The notes: generated from the letters alone by a model not told the origin. DNA of 64,000 bases from Streptomyces sp. CG1 (GCF_041080625.1 NZ_CP163518.1:6379501-6443500), one strand, 5' to 3'; positions 26,459 through 36,596 are shown, counted from the stretch's first letter. Translations and numbers: made by a program.

Positions 26459-27166
26459 CTAGTGTTCCAACTCGTCCAGTGCGCCCAGCTGTTGCATCAG
26501 CCCGAGCTGGTCGTGCTGCCACCAGGTCTCGGCGATCTTGCCGTCGCCGCGGAACCGGAACAGCGTCATCCCGGTCATGTCGACCTGCCGACCGGTGGCC
26601 GGGATGCCCAGGAAGTCACCCTTGTGCGTGGCGTTCCACGTCCAGCGCGCACAGGCCCGGTCGCCCAGCGCGAGCACATCCTCGACGGTGAAGACGAAGT
26701 CGAAGGCCCCGCGCCACATGCCGTACTCGATCAGGGCGTTGTCCAGCCCGATGGTGTCCTGCGGGTTCACCGGATCGTGGCTGTGGATGTCCTCGTCCAG
26801 CAGGTCGTTGAGCGGCGGCAGTTCACCCCGGGTCTCGAGCGCCGTGAAGAACCGCCGTACGGTGTGCTCGGCCAGCCGCTCGTCCCGTACGACGTCCAGA
26901 TCGGTGAACGTCGGCGTCTCGTCGCACAGGGCGACCATCCCCTGGAAGATCTTGTCGGTCTCGGGGAGGCGCGAGTTCCGCATCGCCTCTTCGTAGGACG
27001 GGAACTCCACCACTTCGACGAGGTGCGACGCGTCCGAGCGGTCCTTGCCGACCAGCGCGTGCGTCGCCGTCCGCTTCCCCTTGGTCTGCGCGACCCAGTC
27101 GTCCATCAGCCGGTTCATCTCGTCCAGCCGGTTCGTCCTGCACTCGATGAGCTGTACGAAGGTCAT
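26459..27166 (-). CDS. SnoaL-like ester cyclase with N-terminal ferredoxin-like domain
   Basis: 235 aa in two parts. Residues 1-90 form an ABM/DUF-type alpha/beta barrel (MTFVQLIECRTNRLDEMNRLMDDW, VEVVEFPSYEEAM). Residues 95-230 are an NTF2-fold SnoaL polyketide-cyclase-like domain, with HDPVNPQDTIGLDNA, ACARWTWNATHKGDFLGIPATG and MTLFRFRGDGKIAETWWQHD. Such free-standing members are often annotated as ester cyclases without known substrate. ATG 27166 follows GGGAGG at 7 nt. No biosynthetic cluster is nearby. Confidence 0.88.
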   Translation of the reverse strand: MTFVQLIECRTNRLDEMNRLMDDWVAQTKGKRTATHALVGKDRSDASHLVEVVEFPSYEEAMRNSRLPETDKIFQGMVALCDETPTFTDLDVVRDERLAEHTVRRFFTALETRGELPPLNDLLDEDIHSHDPVNPQDTIGLDNALIEYGMWRGAFDFVFTVEDVLALGDRACARWTWNATHKGDFLGIPATGRQVDMTGMTLFRFRGDGKIAETWWQHDQLGLMQQLGALDELEH

Positions 27167-27241
27167 GACGCCGCCTCCCGGCCCCCCTGGCCCGGTTGTT
27201 CACCCTCATTTTCGCACCGGGACGGCAGCGCCACCCGTCCG

Positions 27242-28015
27242 CTACTGCGGCCCGTACTTGCGTCCGGTGCGGGAGGAGATCCCGCCCATCAGCCCGCGCG
27301 GGGTGACCTTCACCAGGCCCATCAGCGCCTTGTAGCGAGGGTCGGGGATCGACAGCGACTTGCCGCGGGCCAGGTCGGCCAGGGCCGCCGCGACCAGCTT
27401 GTCGGCGTCCAGCCACATCCACCCCGGGATGTTGTCCGTGCCCATCCCGGCCCGCTGGTGGAACTCGGTGCGCACAAAGCCGGGGCACAGCGCCATCAGC
27501 CGGACACCGCTGCCGGCCAGGTCCTTTGCCGCGCCCTGGGTGAACTGCACGACCCACGCCTTGGAAGCGCCGTAGGTGCCCCGCGGCACGAACGCGGCCA
27601 CGGAGGCGACGTTGACGATTCCGCCCCGGCCTCGCTCGCGCATCGCCTCGGCCGCCGCCGAGGTCAGCCGGAGCACCGCCTCGCAGTGCACCTTGAGCAT
27701 TCGCAGCTCGTCGGCCATGGACACCTCGAGATAGCGGCCCTTGTTGCCGAAGCCGGCGTTGTTGACCAGCAGGTCGACCGGGTTCTTCCGGTCGCCGAGG
27801 CGGTCGGCCACCGTCTCGATGCCCTTGTCCTCGGACAGATCGGCGGACAGCACCTCCACCTCGATGCCGTGCCGGTCGTGCAGTTCGGTCGCCTGTTCGC
27901 GCAGCCGCCTGGTGTCCCGGGCCACCAGGACCAGGTCGTGCCCGTCAGCCGCCAGCCGCCGCGCGAACGCGGCACCGATCCCCGCGGTCGATCCCGTAAT
28001 CAGAGCCGTTGTCAT
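27242..28015 (-). CDS. SDR family oxidoreductase
   Basis: 257-aa short-chain dehydrogenase. TALITGSTAGIGAAFARRLA (TGxxxGIG), NNAGFG, NVASVAAFVPRG (Ser), YGASKAWV (YxxxK) and CPGFVRTEF are present. It resembles the 17-beta-hydroxysteroid/DltE-like class of SDRs with C-terminal YGPQ. Start at ATG 28015. It is in the same direction as the SnoaL gene downstream and the MOSC gene upstream. Substrate unknown. Confidence 0.92.
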   Translation of the reverse strand: MTTALITGSTAGIGAAFARRLAADGHDLVLVARDTRRLREQATELHDRHGIEVEVLSADLSEDKGIETVADRLGDRKNPVDLLVNNAGFGNKGRYLEVSMADELRMLKVHCEAVLRLTSAAAEAMRERGRGGIVNVASVAAFVPRGTYGASKAWVVQFTQGAAKDLAGSGVRLMALCPGFVRTEFHQRAGMGTDNIPGWMWLDADKLVAAALADLARGKSLSIPDPRYKALMGLVKVTPRGLMGGISSRTGRKYGPQ

Positions 28016-28101
28016 GGCCCAAGGGTAGTGACCCGGAGCCCAGGCCCTGCCTGGCACGTCCGCAGCCCGGGGGCCAGGGTGGCCGCCTGGCCGACGGCCT
28101 T

Positions 28102-28770
28102 TCAGCCCTCCTGCCGGGCCGCGTACTTGCGGGCCGCCGCGAGCGTCTCCGCGTGCAGCGCCTCGCCCGCCGCGAGCAGGCGCGGCAGCAGCTCCCGCTC
28201 GGTGGTGACCGCGCGGAACTGCATCGCGACCGTCACCCCGTGGTCCGGCCGGTGCACGATCTCGATCGGGTCACCCGCCCGCAGCTCGCCCGGTTCGATC
28301 ACCCTGAGGTAGGCGCCCGTTGCGCCCTTCTGCGTGAATCTCTTGACCCAGCCGCGCTCGCCCAGATGGCCCTGGAACGTGCGGCACGGGATCCGGCCCG
28401 AGGTCACCTCCAGCACCACCTCGGCACCGATCCGCCAGCGCTCGCCGATCAGCGCCCCGGACAGGTCCAGGCCGTCCGTCGTCAGGTTCTCCCCGAAACA
28501 ACCGTTGGCCAAAGCCCTGCCGGTCTCGCGCTCCCAGGCGTCCAGGTCCTCGCGCGCGTAGGCGTACACCGCCTGGTCGTCCCCGCCGTGATGCCGCAGG
28601 TCGCACACCGCGTCCCCGGCCAGCGCGCTCGCGCCTACGCCCTTGGGGCCCGGGGCCGTCACCCGCACCGGCCCGTCGGCCGGCCGCTTGTCGATGCCTG
28701 TCACGCCGTCCGGCTGGTCCGTGTACACCACCGGCTGCCGTCGGCCCAGATTGACCGAGAGAACCTTCAT
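28102..28770 (-). CDS. MOSC domain-containing protein
   Basis: 222 aa, YiiM-type. It begins KVLSVNLGRRQPVVYTDQPD. The MOSC core includes DLRHHGGDDQAVYAYAREDLDAWE, GCFGENLTTDGLDLSGALIGERW and the conserved Cys in SGRIPCRTFQGHL. MOSC proteins bind molybdenum cofactor and reduce N-hydroxylated compounds; YiiM in E. coli detoxifies such base analogues. The Cys is retained, so activity is plausible. ATG 28770. It is divergent from the LysR gene, 80 nt away. Confidence 0.92.
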   Translation of the reverse strand: MKVLSVNLGRRQPVVYTDQPDGVTGIDKRPADGPVRVTAPGPKGVGASALAGDAVCDLRHHGGDDQAVYAYAREDLDAWERETGRALANGCFGENLTTDGLDLSGALIGERWRIGAEVVLEVTSGRIPCRTFQGHLGERGWVKRFTQKGATGAYLRVIEPGELRAGDPIEIVHRPDHGVTVAMQFRAVTTERELLPRLLAAGEALHAETLAAARKYAARQEG

Positions 28771-28838
28771 GTCCGCACGGTACGGCACCCCGCCTCAAAG
28801 CGTCGAGCGAATATCGCGCACCATCTCCAAGCTGGCCT

Positions 28839-28844
28839 TATGCT
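28839..28844 (+). promoter_or_regulatory. -10 element of leaderless lysR-type gene
   Basis: TATGCT ends 6 nt before GTG 28851 and no ribosome site is visible, giving a leaderless layout. No confident -35 is seen. Confidence 0.45.
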
Positions 28845-28850
28845 CGAAGG

Positions 28851-29750
28851 GTGATCGAGGCCCGTCATCTCCGCGTCCTGCGCGCCGTCGCCGCCACCGG
28901 TTCCTTCTCGGCGGCGGGGCGTGAACTGGGCTGCACCCAGCCCGCCGTGAGCCAGCAGATGAAGGCTCTGGAGAGCTCGGTCGGCACCCCGCTGCTGGTC
29001 CGCAACGGCCGCGAGATGCGGCTGACCCAGGCCGGGGAAGCCCTGGTCAGACACGCCTCCGGCATCCTCGCCGGGCTCACCGCGGCCGAGGAGGAGGTCG
29101 CCGCCATCGCGGGTCTGCGCGCAGGCCGGGTCCGGCTGGTCTCCTTCCCCAGCGGCAGCTCCACCCTGGTCCCCACCGCCCTGGCCGCCCTGCGCGCCGC
29201 CCACCCCGGCACGCGCGTCTCCCTGGAGGAGGCCGAGCCCCCGAAGTCCGTGGAACTGCTGCGCGAAGGCGACTGCGACCTGGCTCTGGCCTTCCGCTAC
29301 GAGGGCGCGGCGGTCGCCGAGGACTGGGACGACCTGGTCGTACGGCCCCTGCTGACCGACCGTCTGGTCGCCCTGGTGCCCGAGCGGCACCGCCTCGGTC
29401 GCGCGGAGACCGTCGCCATCGGCGAGCTGGCCCAGGAGCCCTGGATCGCAGGCTGCCCGCGCTGCCGCGGTCAGCTGGTCGAGGTGTGCGAGGGGGCCGG
29501 TTTCACCCCGCGCATCGACTTCGCCACGGACGACTACCCGGCGGTGGTCGGCCTGGTCGGCGCCGGCCTCGGAGTCGCCGTCCTGCCGCAGCTCGCCGTG
29601 GAGTCGGTACGGCCCAGGGGTGTGCGCACGGTCCGGCTGGAACCGGCGGTGCGCCGCGAGATCGTCGCCCTCACCCTGCCAGACCTGGCACAGGTCCCGG
29701 CCGTGGCGGCGACGCTGGAACAACTGGCCCGCGCGGCCGGCCGCCCCTGA
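28851..29750 (+). CDS. LysR family transcriptional regulator
   Basis: 299 aa. The winged helix-turn-helix (HLRVLRAVAATGSFSAAGRELGCTQPAVSQQMKALE) is followed by a type 2 periplasmic-binding effector domain. Seen there are RVRLVSFPSGSSTLVPTAL, LLREGDCDLALAF and VGLVGAGLGVAVLPQLA. An unusual CPRCRGQLVEVC stretch with three Cys around residues 203-213 may sense redox or metal. It is divergent from the MOSC gene, its likely target. Start GTG 28851 by leaderless promoter spacing. Confidence 0.92.
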   Translation: MIEARHLRVLRAVAATGSFSAAGRELGCTQPAVSQQMKALESSVGTPLLVRNGREMRLTQAGEALVRHASGILAGLTAAEEEVAAIAGLRAGRVRLVSFPSGSSTLVPTALAALRAAHPGTRVSLEEAEPPKSVELLREGDCDLALAFRYEGAAVAEDWDDLVVRPLLTDRLVALVPERHRLGRAETVAIGELAQEPWIAGCPRCRGQLVEVCEGAGFTPRIDFATDDYPAVVGLVGAGLGVAVLPQLAVESVRPRGVRTVRLEPAVRREIVALTLPDLAQVPAVAATLEQLARAAGRP

Positions 29751-29857
29751 GAGGGCGCGCGGTACGACAGAGACGAGGGCACGCGCGTGGCGATGCGGCG
29801 TGCCCTGGTGGAAGGAAGGAGCGCATCCGGCGCACCGGAGAGTGAAGAAACGTTCCT

Positions 29858-30187
29858 TCAGTGGTTCGGGGCGGTGTCCGCGCCGGCGGCCGAGGCCGTC
29901 ACCAGGCGGTTGCGCGCACGCCCCATCAACTCCTCACGCTCGTCCTCGGTCAAGCCGCCCCATACGCCGTACGGCTCGCGCACCGCCAGCGCGTGCGCCG
30001 CGCACTGCGCGCGGACCGGGCACCTCATGCAGACCTCCTTGGCCGAGTTCTCGCGAGCGCTCCGAGCCGCCCCGCGCTCGCCCTCCGGGTGGAAGAAGAG
30101 CGAGCTGTCCACGCCGCGGCAGGCAGCCATCAGCTGCCAGTCCCACAGGTCCGCGTTCGGTCCGGGAAGGCGGGAGAAATCTGCCAT
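29858..30187 (-). CDS. WhiB-family (Wbl) transcriptional regulator
   Basis: 109-aa Wbl protein. The four Fe-S cysteines are C23, C53, C56 and C62 (AACRGVD, EVCMRCPVRAQC), with the turn motif GVWGG at about 74-78 and a basic C-terminus. Wbl proteins bind a [4Fe-4S] cluster and act with the principal sigma factor in development and stress. It lies next to bldM in opposite orientation, so the two share a 380-nt control region. It is not WhiB or WhiD by sequence as I recall; I do not assign a wbl letter. Confidence 0.95.
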   Translation of the reverse strand: MADFSRLPGPNADLWDWQLMAACRGVDSSLFFHPEGERGAARSARENSAKEVCMRCPVRAQCAAHALAVREPYGVWGGLTEDEREELMGRARNRLVTASAAGADTAPNH

Positions 30188-30567
30188 TACGTGACCCCTT
30201 GTAGCCGTTCTGAGCGGATACGGTGCCATCGACCGTACATCTCCGGTCTAAGGAGATGAAAATATGACTCATTGCGAATCTAGCCTCGGACACCATGAAA
30301 CGGGAAGAAAAGCGGCCAAATGGGGCATAGTTGTGATGAAAAGTTGAGGGTCTGAAGGCCATGTCTGCACCGTGTCGAGCCCCTCACGTAGAGTGCCGAA
30401 GACGGCATGTAGCCCCGTAACTCTTTCGAGTGACCGTCGTTGAGAGTGCGGAGGCGGTTGAAAACACAAGCGCTCGGGCAGGCGTCCGAGACGGTCGACC
30501 GCACAGGTGACGATTCCGTACCAGCCTGGAGGCTCAAGGTGACGCGCATCAGCTGCGGAGGGCGGTC
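30188..30567. other. Divergent control region between wbl gene and bldM
   Basis: 380 nt without a gene. It holds the sigma-BldN-type promoter of bldM (30416-30443) and an AT-richer stretch around 30240-30345 (AAGGAGATGAAAATATGACTC and similar) likely to contain the wbl promoter. No further operator can be assigned by eye. Confidence 0.6.
30416..30443 (+). promoter_or_regulatory. Sigma-BldN-type promoter of bldM
   Basis: CGTAAC (30416-30421), 16-nt spacer, CGTTGA (30438-30443). This is the exact consensus known for ECF sigma factor BldN at bldMp1 in S. coelicolor. It places bldM under the BldN cascade here too, with a leader of about 115 nt. Confidence 0.88.
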
Positions 30568-31179
30568 ATGACATCCGTCCTCGTCTGCGACGACTCCCCG
30601 CTTGCCCGAGAAGCGCTCCGCCGCGCGGTAGCGACCGTGCCCGGCGTCGAGCGCGTGACGACGGCGGCCAACGGCGAGGAAGTCCTCCGCCGCTGGGGCG
30701 CCGACCGCTCCGACCTCATCCTGATGGATGTGCGCATGCCCGGCCTGGGCGGCGTGGAGACCGTGCGCCGTCTGCTGTCCGCCGACCCCGGCGCACGCAT
30801 CATCATGCTCACCGTCGCCGAGGACCTCGACGGCGTGGCCCTCGCGGTCGCCGCCGGCGCCCGGGGCTACCTGCACAAGGACGCCTCGCGCGCCGAGCTG
30901 CGCGCCACGGTGACGCAGGCCCTCGCCGACCCGACCTGGCGGCTGGCCCCGCGCCGGCTCCGCTCGGCCGAGATGGGCGCCGCGCCCACGCTCACCGCGC
31001 GCGAGATCCAGGTCCTGGAGGGCATGAGCCACGGCCGCTCCAACGCCGAGATCGGCCGCGAGCTGTTCCTCTCCGAGGACACCGTCAAGACGCACGCGCG
31101 GCGCCTGTTCAAGAAGCTCGGCGCCTCGGACCGGGCCCACGCCGTGGCGCTCGGTTTCCGCTGGGGACTGGTCCGGTAG
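30568..31179 (+). CDS. bldM: Developmental response regulator BldM
   Basis: 203 aa, FixJ/NarL type. The receiver domain has DD at 8-9 and D54 in LILMDVRMPG; in S. coelicolor BldM this Asp is dispensable and no kinase is known. The LuxR-type helix-turn-helix (LTAREIQVLEGMSHGRSNAEIGRELFLSEDTVKTHARRLFKKLGA) is C-terminal. BldM acts as a homodimer on early aerial-hypha genes and with WhiI on late sporulation genes. It is preceded by a BldN-type promoter and a wbl gene in divergent orientation. Confidence 0.96.
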   Translation: MTSVLVCDDSPLAREALRRAVATVPGVERVTTAANGEEVLRRWGADRSDLILMDVRMPGLGGVETVRRLLSADPGARIIMLTVAEDLDGVALAVAAGARGYLHKDASRAELRATVTQALADPTWRLAPRRLRSAEMGAAPTLTAREIQVLEGMSHGRSNAEIGRELFLSEDTVKTHARRLFKKLGASDRAHAVALGFRWGLVR

Positions 31180-31180
31180 G

Positions 31181-31229
31181 CGGTGCCCAGCCCTGCGGGG
31201 CAGGCGGGACCGGCCGCCACCGGGCACCG
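31181..31229 (+). terminator. Probable terminator after bldM
   Basis: CGGTGCCC (31181-31188) pairs with GGGCACCG (31222-31229), enclosing a second small hairpin CCTG-CGGGG-CAGG. It begins directly after the bldM stop. No T-tract. Confidence 0.45.
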
Positions 31230-32142
31230 CGCCCGGAGCCGGACGCGTGTCCGCCTCACCAGGCAGCAGCCGGGCGCCGTATCGGCGTCCGCACCGCCCA
31301 CGGAAGCAGACCCGGCACGCCCCACGGCGTGTCCGGGCCGTCCGCCGACCCCCATCACGACCCGCTTACCCGCTACCCGCCTACGGCACGGCGACCGGCT
31401 CTTCCCGGAGCCGGCGGACCGGGATTCGGCCGGGTACGGGGTACGGGCTGCACGAGTGCGTACCTCGGCTCCAGGGGTGTGCCGGTGCGCCGTGGCGGCG
31501 TGTCGAGGTGCCTTGGCCGTGCCCGGGGTCGCAGTGCGCTGTGGCGTGGGCGGAGGCGTCCTTCGGCTCCGGGGCGCGTCGGCGTGTCCCGGCCGTGTGC
31601 GGGGTGACCGCACGCGTCTCTCGGCTCCGGGAGCGTGTCGGCGTGTTCGACGGCGTGCGCGGGAGTGGCCTCGGACGGCCCCCGGCCAGGACGCCGTACC
31701 GCCACGTCCCGGTCCGCCCGTCCGGGCGCCGTACGCGCGCGTGCCCCGGAAGCGTCCTCGTCCGCCGCGGAGGTGGGTGCCGGTGAAATGCCTTGACGGA
31801 TGTTCCGATGGCTCGTGGACGCGGCCGTGAGGGGCTTTCGAGGGGTGGACCCGGTCACACTCGGGGAGCCGTGCGGATGGCCGTCGGCCGGGTGCGCGGT
31901 CGCGCGCGGGCACGGAGATCCACATGATGAACACCCGTGGTCGACGCCGCGCGACGAGTGCCGGGGCGCCCACGGGAGGGCTGTTCGCGCCCCCGGCGTA
32001 CTACTCCGTCGGGCGCTTCGGCGGGCGCCGGGCAAGGCGGCCCGCCGGTCGCGCGATGCTCGTTTCGCCGCGGATGCCGCATCCTTGAGATGTGGAGTCT
32101 CTCGGGGACAAGTCGGTCGAGGTGAAGGGGAGGGCGCAGGGG
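31230..32142. other. Gene-poor interval between bldM and sigD
   Basis: More than 900 nt where all six frames are open for long stretches but none shows a ribosome site, a recognisable domain or typical amino-acid use (candidates are Arg/Cys/Pro-rich). Degenerate repeats with core TCGGCTCC occur at 31465, 31563 and 31621, each followed by GTGTCGGCGTGT-like sequence. It may hold a long sigD leader, regulatory DNA or a decayed gene. The last 100 nt (CTTGAGATGTGGAGTCTCTCGG and on) must contain the sigD promoter. Confidence 0.5.
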
Positions 32143-32820
32143 ATGAGTGCCGGCGCGCCTGCTCATAACGCTTCGGTGCACAACCACGAGCACGATGCGA
32201 CGGACCGGACGGCCGCAAGGCACCATGGACCGATGCGCGGTGACGAGGCGGGCACGGCCCACGGGGCGATCGGTGCGCTCGTGCATCGCGCCGTCGACGG
32301 GGACGAGCAGGCCACGCACGATCTGCTCGCGCATGTCCACCCGCTGGCGCTGCGCTACTGCCGCACCCGGCTGTCCCGGCTCCCCGGCGACGCGCGCCAC
32401 TTCGTGGAGGACCTCGCCCAGGAGGTCTGTGTAGCGGTCCTGCTCGCGCTGCCCCGCTACCGCGACACCGGCCGCCCCTTCGAGGCGTTCGTCTTCGCCA
32501 TCGCCTCGCACAAGGTCGCCGACCTGCAGCGCGCCGCCATGCGCCACCCGGGTTCGACCGCGGTGCCCTCGGACGAGATGCCGGAGCGGCCCGACGACTC
32601 CCTCGGCCCCGAGGAGCGCGCCCTGCTCAGCAGCGACGCCGAGTGGGCCAAGAAGCTGCTCGCCAACCTCCCCGAGAACCAGCGCGAACTGCTCCTGCTG
32701 CGCATCGCCGTGGGCTTGACCGCGGAGGAGACGGGGCAGATGTTGGGAATGTCACCCGGCGCGGTCCGGGTCGCCCAGCACCGAGCGCTGAGCCGTCTAC
32801 GGGCACTCGCCGAGCAGTAA
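32143..32820 (+). CDS. sigD: RNA polymerase sigma factor SigD (ECF type)
   Basis: 225 aa. An N-terminal His-rich extension ([21 protein letters not shown]) precedes sigma2 ([38 protein letters not shown]) and sigma4 ([41 protein letters not shown]). The position between bldM and guaB matches sigD of Streptomyces and mycobacteria as I recall it. ATG 32143 is preferred; AAGGGGAGG lies about 10 nt upstream. No anti-sigma gene is adjacent, though the His-rich head could bind metal. Confidence 0.92.
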   Translation: MSAGAPAHNASVHNHEHDATDRTAARHHGPMRGDEAGTAHGAIGALVHRAVDGDEQATHDLLAHVHPLALRYCRTRLSRLPGDARHFVEDLAQEVCVAVLLALPRYRDTGRPFEAFVFAIASHKVADLQRAAMRHPGSTAVPSDEMPERPDDSLGPEERALLSSDAEWAKKLLANLPENQRELLLLRIAVGLTAEETGQMLGMSPGAVRVAQHRALSRLRALAEQ

Positions 32821-32942
32821 CCCCCTTGAGCGGAGCCTCTGAAGCTCCCTCGGCTGAACATGCATGCTTCCGTTCCCGTACGAACATACGAAGCCTGAAC
32901 TGACCCCCTACCGTGGAATTTGCTAGCGATGCTTCCCGTTAG

Positions 32943-34493
<1,551 letters not shown>

Positions 34494-34499
34494 CTCTCA

Positions 34500-34591
34500 G
34501 GTACGACAACGGCGCATCCACGCGCGCGTGAAGCCGTTCGAGGCGAGATCGAGGGCGGCTCCGGAGCATCCGGGGCCGCCCTTGTCGTACC
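34500..34591 (+). terminator. Nested terminator structure between guaB and guaB3
   Basis: The outer 10-bp repeat GGTACGACAA (34500-34509) pairs with TTGTCGTACC (34582-34591). Inside, AGGGCGGC (34552-34559) pairs with GCCGCCCT ending at 34582, extended by a CCGG/CCGG tip. The nested design could switch between two folds rather than only terminate. Confidence 0.6.
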
Positions 34592-34640
34592 CGTCGGCGA
34601 TACTGGGAGACGCTGAAACGCATCAGGGAAAGGCCAAGAC

Positions 34641-35765
34641 GTGACTGAGATCGAGATCGGGCGCGGCAAGCGCGGCCGCCGGGCGTACGCCTTCGACGAC
34701 ATCGCCGTCGTCCCCAGCCGCCGTACGCGGGACCCGAAGGAGGTCTCGATCGCCTGGCAGATCGACGCCTACCGCTTCGAGCTGCCGTTCCTGGCCGCCC
34801 CCATGGACTCGGTCGTCTCCCCGGCCACCGCGATCCGCATCGGTGAGCTGGGCGGCCTCGGCGTGCTGAACCTCGAAGGCCTCTGGACGAGGTACGAGGA
34901 CCCGCAGCCGCTGCTGGAGGAGATCGCCGAGCTGCCCGCCGAGCAGGCGACCCGCCGCCTCCAGGAGGTGTACGCGGCGCCCATCAAGGAGGAGCTGATC
35001 GGCGCCCGCATCAAGGAGGTGCGCGACTCCGGCGTGGTCACGGCGGCCGCGCTCTCCCCGCAGCGCACCGCCCAGTTCTCCAAGGCGGTCGTCGACGCGG
35101 GCGTGGACATCTTCGTCATCCGCGGTACGACGGTCTCGGCGGAGCACGTCTCGTCCTCGCACGAGCCGTTGAACCTGAAGCAGTTCATCTACGAGCTGGA
35201 CGTCCCGGTGATCGTCGGCGGTTGCGCCACGTACACGGCGGCCCTGCACCTGATGCGCACGGGTGCCGCGGGTGTGCTCGTGGGCTTCGGCGGCGGCGCG
35301 GCGCACACCACGCGCAATGTGCTGGGCATCCAGGTCCCGATGGCGACGGCGGTCGCGGACGTGGCGGCGGCCCGTCGTGACTACATGGACGAGTCCGGTG
35401 GCCGGTACGTGCACGTGATCGCGGACGGCGGTGTCGGCTGGTCCGGTGACCTGCCCAAGGCGATCGCCTGCGGCGCCGACGCGGTGATGATGGGCTCCCC
35501 GCTGGCCCGCGGCACGGACGCGCCCGGCAAGGGCCACCACTGGGGCATGGAGGCGGTCAACGAGGAGCTGCCCCGCGGCAAGAAGGTCGACCTCGGCACG
35601 GTCGGCACCATCGAGGAGATCCTCACCGGCCCCTCCCACACCCCCGACGGCTCGATGAACTTCTTCGGCGCCCTGCGCCGCGCGATGGCCACCACCGGCT
35701 ACAGCGAGCTGAAGGAGTTCCAGCGGGTCGAGGTGACGGTCGCGGACAGCCAGCACCGCCGCTGA
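34641..35765 (+). CDS. guaB3: GuaB3 family IMP dehydrogenase/GMP reductase-related protein
   Basis: 374 aa without CBS domains. The IMPDH barrel is evident (GRRAYAFDDIAVVPSRRTRD, ELPFLAAPMDSVVSP, IADGGVGWSGDLPKAIACGA, MMGSPLARG). The catalytic loop reads GFGGGAAHTTRNV: H222 stands where IMPDH has its nucleophile Cys. Classical IMPDH or GMP reductase chemistry through a Cys at this site is therefore not possible as drawn. GuaB3 is widespread in actinobacteria directly after guaB. A GMP reductase role has been proposed for cyanobacterial GuaB3; I cannot say whether it applies here. Confidence 0.93.
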   Translation: MTEIEIGRGKRGRRAYAFDDIAVVPSRRTRDPKEVSIAWQIDAYRFELPFLAAPMDSVVSPATAIRIGELGGLGVLNLEGLWTRYEDPQPLLEEIAELPAEQATRRLQEVYAAPIKEELIGARIKEVRDSGVVTAAALSPQRTAQFSKAVVDAGVDIFVIRGTTVSAEHVSSSHEPLNLKQFIYELDVPVIVGGCATYTAALHLMRTGAAGVLVGFGGGAAHTTRNVLGIQVPMATAVADVAAARRDYMDESGGRYVHVIADGGVGWSGDLPKAIACGADAVMMGSPLARGTDAPGKGHHWGMEAVNEELPRGKKVDLGTVGTIEEILTGPSHTPDGSMNFFGALRRAMATTGYSELKEFQRVEVTVADSQHRR

Positions 35766-35790
35766 CCCGCCCACGGGAGCAGTACGACGC

Positions 35791-35828
35791 GAAGGGCCCG
35801 GCCACCTTCAAGGGTGGCCGGGCCCTTC
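35791..35828. terminator. Terminator between guaB3 and convergent membrane protein
   Basis: Perfect 16-bp stem GAAGGGCCCGGCCACC (35791-35806) with 35813-35828, 6-nt loop TTCAAG. CCGG follows rather than T residues. Probably bidirectional. Confidence 0.88.
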
Positions 35829-35879
35829 CGGCTGTTGGACGTGCCTTGCTGCGGACGTGCCTCGAGCGCCCTACGCGCC

Positions 35880-36458
35880 TTACGCGGCGGCCTTCTTGGC
35901 GCCGGAGAACGCGGCGAACGCGGCGATGGCGAAGAACAGGAAGGTCAGCGGGTCGGAGTCGTCCTTCCACGCCTGCTGGACCAGGTCGAAGTGCTGGAAG
36001 AACACCTCGCTGAAGCCCCGGTGCACCGCGTTGGCGCCGATCATGGCCTCGCCCACCAGCTGGCCGAGGTACACCGAGCCGAGCGCGAGGACGGCGCTCA
36101 CGACGGGGAGGGCCGGGTTACGGCCGCCCGCCTTGCCGGCCGCGAGACCGACGACGAAGCCGACGCCGACGGCCGCGTAGCCGATCTCGTGCTTGGTGGC
36201 GCCGATGACGACGCCGTACAGCGCGGCGGCGGCCACGGCGGCGGCGACCGCGGCGATCACGCCGAGGACGACGTTGTTCCGGACCGGCGCGGGCGGCGCC
36301 GGCGGCGCGAAGGCACCCGGCTGGGTGCCGTACCCGCCCGGCTGCGGCGGGTAGGGCGCGCCGGCCGGGGCCTGCTGGGCGTACGGGTTGCCGCCGACCG
36401 GACCGGGCTGCGGCGGCTGCGGCTGCGGCGACTGTGGCGAAGGAGCTGACTGGCTCAT
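35880..36458 (-). CDS. Membrane protein with Pro/Gln/Gly-rich N-terminus
   Basis: 192 aa. Residues 1-75 are a disordered Pro/Gln/Gly/Tyr-rich cytoplasmic head (SPQPQPPQPGPVGGNPYAQQ). Four membrane segments follow: VVLGVIAAVAAAVAAAALYGVV, IGYAAVGVGFVVGLAAG, VVSAVLALGSVYLGQLVGE and LTFLFFAIAAFAAFSG. Streptomyces carry many such proteins with unknown function. ATG 36458 by the Ser-rich start and purine-rich CGGGGGA upstream. Confidence 0.88.
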   Translation of the reverse strand: MSQSAPSPQSPQPQPPQPGPVGGNPYAQQAPAGAPYPPQPGGYGTQPGAFAPPAPPAPVRNNVVLGVIAAVAAAVAAAALYGVVIGATKHEIGYAAVGVGFVVGLAAGKAGGRNPALPVVSAVLALGSVYLGQLVGEAMIGANAVHRGFSEVFFQHFDLVQQAWKDDSDPLTFLFFAIAAFAAFSGAKKAAA

Positions 36459-36564
36459 GACAGAAATCCCCCGAGTGGAGCACCACCGGCTGAGGTGGAG
36501 CGCCACCGATTGACGGAAACGGAAAACTCCCGCACGCACGTGTGCGGCGAGTCCGGGGGAGATT

Positions 36565-36596
36565 AACAGCCAGGGACGACAACGCCCCTGGCTGTT
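36565..36596. terminator. Terminator after nucleotide-sugar dehydrogenase homologue
   Basis: AACAGCCAGGG (36565-36575) pairs with CCCTGGCTGTT (36586-36596). It lies 19 nt past the stop of the minus-strand gene at 36615, upstream of the next minus-strand gene. The T-run TTTT is on the plus strand. Confidence 0.7.

Noticed and set aside
26459..28015. Polyketide biosynthesis cluster suggested by SnoaL-like and SDR genes
   Set aside because: No ketosynthase, carrier protein, glycosyltransferase or other biosynthetic gene nearby; both families are common outside clusters.
31183..31830. Possible 215-codon gene after bldM
   Set aside because: No ribosome site, Arg/Pro/Cys-rich low-quality sequence, and two other frames on the same stretch are equally open.
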